From positions 7,944 through 22,297 of the forward strand of contig PLMF01000112.1 in the NCBI GenBank assembly GCA_003142355.1: a stretch of DNA of 14,354 nucleotides, written 5' to 3'. Within the stretch, counting starts at the first letter, position 1; each line of letters starts with the position of its first letter. The notes below the pieces were generated by a model. That model saw only the letters and a list, made by a program, of their open reading frames with translations, was not told the origin of the DNA and ran no database searches. A program made the translations under genes and the position numbers. Source of the DNA: Bryobacterales bacterium (GTDB lineage Bacteria > Acidobacteriota > Terriglobia > Bryobacterales > Bryobacteraceae). Shown one piece after another: positions 5,915-11,115 of this stretch.

Positions 5915-7093
5915 ATGCCCGACTACCGTGGATGGGAAATAATCAAATCGCTGGGAGAAGGTGGGCAAGGTGAAGTATTCCTTGTGCGAAGTCCGCAGAG
6001 AGTCAGCGAACGTCGCGAAGCAAATACGGTGGTTAAGACCACGGTGGTTCGACTCAACGGCATCGGGCGTGACGCCCACGATCACGACCTTGCGGCCCAG
6101 AGACTAGCCGACGCTGTGTTGACGTACTCTAGGCCGGAGACGCGAAACGAACTCGGTGCATTGAAACAGTACAAGATGCCTGAGGGAGAAGAGGGAAAGA
6201 AGGTCGACGCGCGATTTATCAACGAGGTGCAGGCGCTCTGGAACCTCAAGGAAGATCCGGCTGTCCTTCAGGTTGTGGAGTACGATCCGCACGAGCATTG
6301 GATACTTACCAGTTATTACGAGCGGGGGAGCCTCAGCAGGCATCAGTCGCTGTTTGAGGGCAATGTCTCCGCAGCCCTAATGGCATTGCGGCCAGTAGTC
6401 GAAGTACTAGCGAAACTTCACGAAAAGGGTATCGTGCATCGCGACATCAAGCCGAGAAACATTTTTCTCAACTCTGCGAACAAAGCGGTCCTCGGCGATT
6501 TCGGCATCGTCTTCCTTGAGGCCGGAAACCGCCCAACCGAACTACTGGAGCGCGTGGGTTCGAGGGATTGGATGGCGCCGTGGGCACACACTGGAATGCG
6601 CATTGACGACGTACAGCCCAGCTTTGACGTATTCCCGATGGGCAAGGTGATTTGGTCGGTGATTTCGGGCCGTCCAGTGCTGCCGTATTGGTACCACAGG
6701 CATTCGGAGTACGACCTTACGAAGCAATTTCCTGACGACCCTGCCATGCACGCGGTAAACGATCTTCTGGACCGCTGCGTCGTCGAACTGGAGAAGGACT
6801 GCGTAACCTCTGCCGGCGCACTGCTCAAGATCGTTGACGAGACCCTAGTCCTCTTGCGCGCTGGCGGTCAGCCGGTCAGCGATGCAATTCCGCGCCGGTG
6901 TCGAGTCTGCGGGAGAGGGCACTATTTACGACTCAAGAAGGATTCAATTTCGGTTTCCGGTGCTGAGCCCATTCTGGTCGATCTGTATGGATGCGAGTTC
7001 TGTGGCCACATTCAGATGTTCGGACGCAGAGCCACCAAATTTACTGGACATGACGCCTCAGATAGTCCGAGATTTTGGGACGTCCCACTCTGA
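5915..7093 (+). CDS. Ser/Thr protein kinase with C-terminal zinc-ribbon-like domain (element cargo)
   Basis: This 392-residue protein starts at ATG 5915, nine bases after GGAAG; a GTG at 5840 in the same frame only adds residues unlike a kinase. The kinase domain spans about 5-315: glycine loop GEGGQGEV (14-21), Lys in VVK (41), a charged insertion at about 45-97, Glu in FINEVQAL (104), HRDIKPRN (175-182), GDFGI (194-198), MAPW (220-223, where APE would be usual) and FDVFPMGKVIW (237-247). Active-site residues are intact. The C-terminus has CRVC (329-332) and CEFC (360-363), two CxxC knuckles 28 residues apart, as in zinc ribbons. No membrane segment is visible, so it is likely cytosolic. It is divergent from the integrase unit and the only cargo of the element. 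Kinases on mobile elements include abortive-infection defence kinases such as Stk2, so a defence role is possible but unproven. Confidence 0.93.
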   Translation: MPDYRGWEIIKSLGEGGQGEVFLVRSPQRVSERREANTVVKTTVVRLNGIGRDAHDHDLAAQRLADAVLTYSRPETRNELGALKQYKMPEGEEGKKVDARFINEVQALWNLKEDPAVLQVVEYDPHEHWILTSYYERGSLSRHQSLFEGNVSAALMALRPVVEVLAKLHEKGIVHRDIKPRNIFLNSANKAVLGDFGIVFLEAGNRPTELLERVGSRDWMAPWAHTGMRIDDVQPSFDVFPMGKVIWSVISGRPVLPYWYHRHSEYDLTKQFPDDPAMHAVNDLLDRCVVELEKDCVTSAGALLKIVDETLVLLRAGGQPVSDAIPRRCRVCGRGHYLRLKKDSISVSGAEPILVDLYGCEFCGHIQMFGRRATKFTGHDASDSPRFWDVPL

Positions 7094-7104
7094 TGCAACA
7101 GTCA

Positions 7105-7144
7105 GTTGAGACCCTGAAACAGCTCTGACAGGGTCACCTTCAAC
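7105..7144 (+). terminator. Hairpin just after the element kinase, possible terminator
   Basis: GACCCTG (7110-7116) pairs perfectly with CAGGGTC (7129-7135), and outer arms GTTGA (7105-7109) and TCAAC (7140-7144) extend the stem with a small bulge. It begins 12 bases after the kinase stop. There is no T run after it, so it is not a textbook intrinsic terminator. A second GC-rich hairpin (CCGCCC 7148-7153 with GGGCGG 7166-7171) follows. The rest of 7172-7445 has no gene I can support; it holds the right arm-type sites. Confidence 0.45.
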
Positions 7145-7284
7145 TCCCCGCCCGCCCTGGCTGGTGGGCGGTGTAATGATTACGGTGGGGCTTGCGATGG
7201 GTCTCAGGGTGACGCCTGCTTGATGCGAGGGATACAGTCTGCCTTGGTCTTCCATCCGCGCCACGGGGCTGGAATCACCAGAAA

Positions 7285-7331
7285 TGGGCATACAATGACC
7301 GCGCGCAGATATGCCCAATAGTATGCCCACT
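7285..7331. repeat. Right arm-type site cluster (one inverted and two direct TATGCCCA copies)
   Basis: 7310-7331 repeats the left site (TATGCCCA, three bases, GTATGCCCACT; 20 of 22 matching). An inverted copy TGGGCATA lies at 7285-7292, and a partial TGGGCA at 7408-7413. The cluster is 115 bases inside the right core repeat. Occurrence near both ends of the element supports an integrase or accessory-protein binding role, which is inferred. Confidence 0.65.
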
Positions 7332-7445
7332 CCACGTGTAGCAGCGCTGTTCAGTGCTGCTAGGGGTCCTTCGGAAGTGGTTGAAAATGCAACCTGTTTA
7401 GCACCGATGGGCAATGCTGTAAGTCGTTGAATTTCCGTGCGGCAT

Positions 7446-7493
7446 TGGCTTCGAACCAGTAGGTCGGGAGTTCGAATCTCTCCGGGCGCGCCA
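7446..7493 (+). repeat. attR: displaced 3' fragment of tRNA-Arg
   Basis: This copy matches tRNA-Arg 4406-4453 at 47 of 48 bases but lacks the 5' acceptor strand and D arm, so it is not a tRNA gene. It marks the distal end of the element. The A at 7476 is probably the original chromosomal base, with the G in the working tRNA brought in by the element, or else drift. Confidence 0.92.
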
Positions 7494-7502
7494 CTCCCAG
7501 GT

Positions 7503-7916
7503 CTACTGCGCTGCGGCCGTCAAAATCGTCAGTTTCTCCACGGCCCTGTAGTCGTCGGCATTGTGGGTAACCAGTGGCACGTTCAACTGCAAGGCGGCGG
7601 CCGCAATCCAGGCATCCGCGAATGTGATAGGCCGGCCTCTCTTCTCACAGCCGCTCTTGGTCCGCGCCCACGCCCGGGCCGTCTGCGTGTCCGGCAGGAG
7701 AAGCGTAAAGCGTGTGAGAAAACGGCGCATCAGATCGCGGCGCGCGGCACCCCAGTTTTTCGCTTCCATGCCATACTCGATTTCCGCAAGCGTAATCAGC
7801 GAAACCGCCAATGGTCTACCTGCAAGGATGGCTTGATAGGCCGGAGCAAGAGAATGATTCTTAAACAGGAAAGAAACGACATCGGTATCCACAACCGCGG
7901 GCATTGTGGAGTCCAT
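7503..7916 (-). CDS. PIN-domain RNase toxin, VapC/FitB-like
   Basis: This 137-residue PIN protein has the acidic metal site at expected places: VVDTDVVSF (D10, D12), LAEIEYGM (E45), FADAWIAA (D101) and VTHNADDY (D121/D122). RPITFADAWIAAAAL is typical of VapC-like toxins. By family it cleaves RNA in the cytoplasm and is held in check by the protein encoded just upstream, whose stop TAA shares one base with this ATG. ATG 7904 (MPAVVDTD) is an alternative start nearer the fold. The stop lies only nine bases outside attR of the element, but the gene is on the chromosomal side. Confidence 0.9.
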   Translation of the reverse strand: MDSTMPAVVDTDVVSFLFKNHSLAPAYQAILAGRPLAVSLITLAEIEYGMEAKNWGAARRDLMRRFLTRFTLLLPDTQTARAWARTKSGCEKRGRPITFADAWIAAAALQLNVPLVTHNADDYRAVEKLTILTAAAQ

Positions 7917-8107
7917 TAGAGAGACACAGGACGGGAGCCGTTCTTACGAAGCGCCTGGATCAGGGCCACGAACTCCTCCGCTCCTTCCGGGTCAAGCTCC
8001 GTGTCGGTCTTCAGGTCTTCCGCGCTGACCGGCGGCTTGAGGACAACGCCGGCCGGGAGCCGTACCTGGTCCTCTCCGGTTTCTGCTCCTTTGGTTCTTT
8101 GTGGCAT
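7916..8107 (-). CDS. Small acidic protein, probable antitoxin of the PIN toxin
   Basis: This 63-residue protein begins MPQRTKGAETGEDQVRLPAG. I do not recognise its family. It is acidic in the middle (SAEDLKTDTELDPEGAEEF) with a short C-terminal helix ending in RKNGSRPVSL, and has no obvious DNA-binding domain. Its stop overlaps the PIN start by one base, the usual order for an antitoxin before its toxin, and its start is eight bases after the RES toxin stop, so it probably shares that transcript. If it lacks DNA binding, regulation may come from the Xre protein at the head of the run. Confidence 0.7.
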   Translation of the reverse strand: MPQRTKGAETGEDQVRLPAGVVLKPPVSAEDLKTDTELDPEGAEEFVALIQALRKNGSRPVSL

Positions 8108-8115
8108 GTCAGTTC

Positions 8116-8625
8116 TCAGTTTAGCTCAACCGCCCTCTGGGTCCGATTGGGGATCGGGTCTGAATACGGCGGCCCGTCCCTGAACCTCCTCGGGTCAATG
8201 CCATAGGAGTGGACGCGGGCGATCCGCGCCTGCGCGCTCTCCGGGTGCCGCGGGTTCATCAGGACGTTCCAGGTCGCCGGCACGATCACCGATGGGACCC
8301 GGAACAAGGCAGTACGGCCGGAGCGGAGCCATTCGTCGCCAGCACGTCGGGTCGCCTCCAGATTGGTCCACCACGCCCGACCCACGGCGCTGATGTCCAG
8401 GTCCTCGATGGCCAGCGCGTCGGGAGTCTCGATTTCCAGATACCGAAAGTCGACGGGCACATTTTCGATGTCCACCCTTGCGTGGACCAGCACCTCAAGA
8501 AGCGCTGTCGCCGGATTCGGCGCGCAATATACGATCCGGCGTCCGGCCGTATGCCATCGGCCGGCCGCGCTCAAACCGCCGCTTCCATCCAGCGTGGAAT
8601 GGTTGCCGACGCGCCACAGAATCAC
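8116..8625 (-). CDS. RES-domain toxin (NAD-degrading family)
   Basis: This 169-residue RES protein shows the family residues in order: LWRV (R5), GGLSAAGRW (R23, W24), RIVYCAPNPATALLEVLVH (Y33, E44), then FRVPSVIVPATWNVLMNP and the C-terminal RRFRDG. Characterised members such as MbcT, ParT and Res break down NAD+ or transfer ADP-ribose and cause growth arrest. The cognate Xre/DUF2384 antitoxin is directly upstream and overlaps by four bases (ATGA), so translation is coupled. Length and motifs are normal, so it looks intact. Confidence 0.93.
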   Translation of the reverse strand: MILWRVGNHSTLDGSGGLSAAGRWHTAGRRIVYCAPNPATALLEVLVHARVDIENVPVDFRYLEIETPDALAIEDLDISAVGRAWWTNLEATRRAGDEWLRSGRTALFRVPSVIVPATWNVLMNPRHPESAQARIARVHSYGIDPRRFRDGPPYSDPIPNRTQRAVELN

Positions 8626-9077
8626 GCGAAGATCCCGTGATCGATCTGGACGAGCATCTCTTCCACCAGGCGGGCGCCGGCTTCGGTGGCCAGCATGTCG
8701 ATGGGGGCCTTGCCGTCGAAGCGCTGCTGCGGTTTCCGCAACCAGCGCCAGGCGCGTTCCGGTTCGCCGAACACCTGCTCGGCCATGGCCGTGATCCGGG
8801 CCACGCGCACGGCCTTGTCCGACTCCGCTTTCGAGAGCGGCTGATGCCTGGCGATGCGGTGCGCCAGCGTCCTGTGCGGCACGATCAACTGGTACACTTC
8901 AGCGTCGGACAGGCCGCCACGGACCAGCGACTTGATAGTCGTGACGGGAAGCCGCTTCTCCACCATGGAAGCCAGTTCATCGCCGGTCCGAATGCGGGAA
9001 ACCCCAAGCTTTCCTCGCAGGCGTGCATAGAAGCCCCCCGGCGGCGCCGGTGCGGCGGCCTTATTCAACTCGGCCAT
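8622..9077 (-). CDS. Xre/MbcA/ParS family antitoxin (DUF2384)
   Basis: This 151-residue protein has a helix-turn-helix-like N-terminal half (about 35-75, with TTIKSLVRGGLSDAEVYQLI and RTLAHR) and a C-terminal toxin-binding DUF2384 region: GEPERAWRWLRKPQQRFDG (104-122) and APIDMLATEAGARLVEEML (124-142), ending DHGIFA. In the family this half binds the RES toxin and the other half binds the operon promoter. ATG 9077 follows AAGGAGG by eight bases. A promoter and twin operator-like repeats lie immediately upstream, consistent with autorepression. It leads a four-gene run. Confidence 0.93.
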   Translation of the reverse strand: MAELNKAAAPAPPGGFYARLRGKLGVSRIRTGDELASMVEKRLPVTTIKSLVRGGLSDAEVYQLIVPHRTLAHRIARHQPLSKAESDKAVRVARITAMAEQVFGEPERAWRWLRKPQQRFDGKAPIDMLATEAGARLVEEMLVQIDHGIFA

Positions 9078-9085
9078 TTACAAAA

Positions 9086-9135
9086 CCTCCTTGGCAAGCT
9101 GCCTCTATCATACGGGCAACTTGCATGCGCGCCAA
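9086..9135 (-). promoter_or_regulatory. Promoter, twin operator-like repeats and ribosome site of the toxin-antitoxin run
   Basis: On the minus strand, TTGGCG (9135-9130), a 17-base spacer and TATGAT (9112-9107) form a good sigma70-type promoter. AAGGAGG (9092-9086) follows at ideal distance from ATG 9077. On the plus strand GGCAAGCTGC (9093-9102) and GGCAACTTGC (9115-9124) agree at 8 of 10 positions, are each near-palindromic, and start 22 bases apart, two helical turns, flanking the -10. They are likely binding sites for the Xre antitoxin. Confidence 0.7.
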
Positions 9136-9196
9136 ACCGGGCGGGCGGTCGCCTTCGAGATTCAAGGCGAGAGCAAGATCATATCGGCGGCCGCTT

Positions 9197-10378
9197 CTAC
9201 GCAATCAGCTCTTTCTTGATGGTGACACCCAATCCCGACCCCCGCGGCAGGTTCACATACCCTTCTTTGTCCACCAGCGGCGGGTCTTCCATGATCGCGA
9301 AGCCGTTGGTATAGGCGGCGATCGGCGGGTCGTGCAGAAGCTCAATCCAGGGCGCGTGCGGCCAGCAGGCAATGCAATGGAGCTGGGCAATGGTCCCCAG
9401 GTTCCCGCCACCGTGATGGGGAATAACCCGCCGGTTGAACGCCGCTGCCAGCTCCGCGATCCGGCGAAATCCCGCGACTCCGTCCGCCACCATCACGTCC
9501 GGCTGGAGAATGTCGAAAACGCCTCTCTCCAGCATCCAGCGGTACTCGTGTACTCCGTGATTGTTCTCTCCACCGGCGATCGGTATATCGACCAGCCGGT
9601 TCAGTTCGGCCAGCCCGTCGAAATCGTAGCGGCACAACGGCTCCTCGAGCCACAGCGCCTGGAGGCGCTGCAACTCGCGCGCGGTCTCGACGGCCCGGCG
9701 GAAATCCCACCGAACTCCGGGTTGCCACGTGCCCGCGGATTGCGCCTGGTTGGCGTCCGTCATGATGCCCATGTCTTCGCCAACCGCTTTCCTGACCGCC
9801 TCGACCAGCCCGATATCCTCCTTCATGGTCTGGTAATGCAGCCGTAGCTTGATGGCTTTCCAACCCTGGGCTTTGAGCTCGACAGCCATGCGCACTCTTT
9901 CATCGGGCGTCGACAACTGGATCATGCTCGCATACGCGGGCACGCGTTCCTTGGCCGCCCCCCAGAGCTTGTAGAGCGGCTGTTGGGCCGCCTTGCCGAT
10001 GAGATCCCAGAGGGCGATCTCGAGACTCGCCACCGCGCGCGAGCCGGCTCCCAGGTAGTACCGCAGCGGGCCCGCGAACTGTTCGATGTCGAAGGGATCC
10101 TTGTCCAGCAATTGGGCTTTGGCGGCGGGCACGGACGCGGCATCCATGCCTGGCCCGATCCCTGTCAGCCCCTGGTCCGTGCGGATCTCGGTGAAGGAAC
10201 CGCCGCCCATCCGCTGGGTGGTCCGGGTACCCGGGTTCCAGGCCGCCTCCATGGTGCCGGTTTCCCGGATGGTCTTCAGCGCGACCACCCGGATGTCCGC
10301 GATCTTCAGGCGCGGCGCCGATTGGACAGCCGGCAGCAGCGCCGCCGGGATTGCTTTGAGAAAACTTCGCCTTTGCAT
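9197..10378 (-). CDS. Mandelate racemase/muconate lactonizing enzyme-like (enolase superfamily) protein with Tat signal
   Basis: This 393-residue protein starts at ATG 10378. Residues 3-15 (RRSFLKAIPAALL) form a twin-arginine-type signal, so export as a folded enzyme is likely. The N-terminal capping domain (about 24-150) is followed by a barrel with superfamily residues: IKLRL (K177, R179), TDAN (D208), LEEP (E245), GGEN (E271), LQPDV (D294) and IPHHGGG (H321, H322). D208, E245 and E271 would bind Mg2+; the Lys and His would be the acid/base pair. Members abstract a proton next to a carboxylate, as in sugar-acid dehydratases or racemases; the substrate cannot be read here. The frame is open upstream to 10645 only as a shadow of the ABC gene. 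It lies 61 bases after the ABC ATPase stop and could share its transcript. Confidence 0.9.
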   Translation of the reverse strand: MQRRSFLKAIPAALLPAVQSAPRLKIADIRVVALKTIRETGTMEAAWNPGTRTTQRMGGGSFTEIRTDQGLTGIGPGMDAASVPAAKAQLLDKDPFDIEQFAGPLRYYLGAGSRAVASLEIALWDLIGKAAQQPLYKLWGAAKERVPAYASMIQLSTPDERVRMAVELKAQGWKAIKLRLHYQTMKEDIGLVEAVRKAVGEDMGIMTDANQAQSAGTWQPGVRWDFRRAVETARELQRLQALWLEEPLCRYDFDGLAELNRLVDIPIAGGENNHGVHEYRWMLERGVFDILQPDVMVADGVAGFRRIAELAAAFNRRVIPHHGGGNLGTIAQLHCIACWPHAPWIELLHDPPIAAYTNGFAIMEDPPLVDKEGYVNLPRGSGLGVTIKKELIA

Positions 10379-10439
10379 GGTGCCCTTCCCGTGGCTCAAG
10401 GTAGCACATCCTGCCGGAGACGCGGGAAGCGCCCCTACC

Positions 10440-11102
10440 CTATTCGGTGACCAGACCGTCGCGCAGCAGGACGCGGCGGTCGGCGCATTGGGCCACCGAT
10501 GGTTCGTGCGTAACCAGCACCAGGGTGGCGCCCTGTTCGCGGTTGAGCTCGAGCAGCAGATCGAGCACCATCTGGCCGCTGGCGCTATCCAGATTGCCGG
10601 TAGGCTCATCGGCCAGCAGGATGGAGGGCCGCCGTGCGAACGCACGTGCCAGCGCGACGCGCTGCTGCTCGCCGCCGGAAAGCTCCACGGGGTAATGGTC
10701 GCGGCGGTCCTCGAGGCCCACTCGACCCAGCAGGTCGCGGGCCCGGGCTCGATCGCCCGGTTCTTCGCCGCCCAGCTCCATGGGAAGCCGCACGTTCTCT
10801 TCCGCCGTCAGCGTTGGGATGAGGTGATACGACTGATAGACGAAACCGATTTTGCGGCCGCGCAGCACCGCCATCTGGTCTTCGGAGAGCACTGTGATGT
10901 CCTCTCCGTCCAACAGGACGCGGCCGCTGGTGGGCGCGTCCAGGCCCGCCAGCAAACCGAGCAGCGTGGTCTTGCCGCTGCCGGAGGGGCCCATGATGGC
11001 CGCAAATTGGCCGCTCGGGATATCCAGGTCGATGCCTCTCAAAATGTCCACACGGCGGGTGCGGGTATCGAGGGACTTGGTGAGGGCGCGGACCTGAATC
11101 AA
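10440..11102 (-). CDS. ABC transporter ATP-binding protein, YbbA/LolD/MacB-like
   Basis: This is a 220-residue nucleotide-binding subunit with Walker A GPSGSGKT (38-45), Q-loop at Q90, signature LSGGEQQR (141-148), Walker B ILLADEPT (161-168), D-loop NLDSAS and switch His H199. The FVYQSYHLIPTLTAEENV stretch is typical of the LolD/MacB/YbbA group. The start is taken as TTG 11102: the nearest ATG upstream is in another frame and hits a stop at once, and the frame upstream of TTG is a shadow of the permease gene. It begins 13 bases after the permease stop and powers that permease, probably for export or mechanotransmission at the inner membrane. Confidence 0.92.
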   Translation of the reverse strand: MIQVRALTKSLDTRTRRVDILRGIDLDIPSGQFAAIMGPSGSGKTTLLGLLAGLDAPTSGRVLLDGEDITVLSEDQMAVLRGRKIGFVYQSYHLIPTLTAEENVRLPMELGGEEPGDRARARDLLGRVGLEDRRDHYPVELSGGEQQRVALARAFARRPSILLADEPTGNLDSASGQMVLDLLLELNREQGATLVLVTHEPSVAQCADRRVLLRDGLVTE

Positions 11103-11115
11103 GTTCCCATTATGG

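Larger units (their letters stand above)
4406..7493. mobile_element. About 3.04 kb integrative element inserted in tRNA-Arg(UCG), integrase decayed
   Basis: The boundaries are the two copies of the tRNA 3' end at 4406-4453 and 7446-7493, whose starts are 3040 bases apart. Inside are a tyrosine integrase whose 3' end lies 16 bases from the tRNA, a coupled small basic gene, and one divergent Ser/Thr kinase as cargo, with short repeats near both ends that look like integrase arm sites. Base composition is clearly less GC-rich than both flanks. The organisation is that of satellite-like or minimal genomic islands that use tRNA genes. There are no capsid, replication or conjugation genes. The integrase carries two lesions, so the element probably cannot mobilise itself now. 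Confidence 0.9.

Noticed and set aside
7058..7414. 118-codon minus-strand frame after the kinase
   Set aside because: No family resemblance; its sequence covers the hairpins and arm repeats, and it overlaps the kinase end antisense.
7446..7493. Possible second tRNA gene
   Set aside because: It has only the anticodon-to-CCA part, with no acceptor 5' strand or D arm, so it is an attachment-site remnant.
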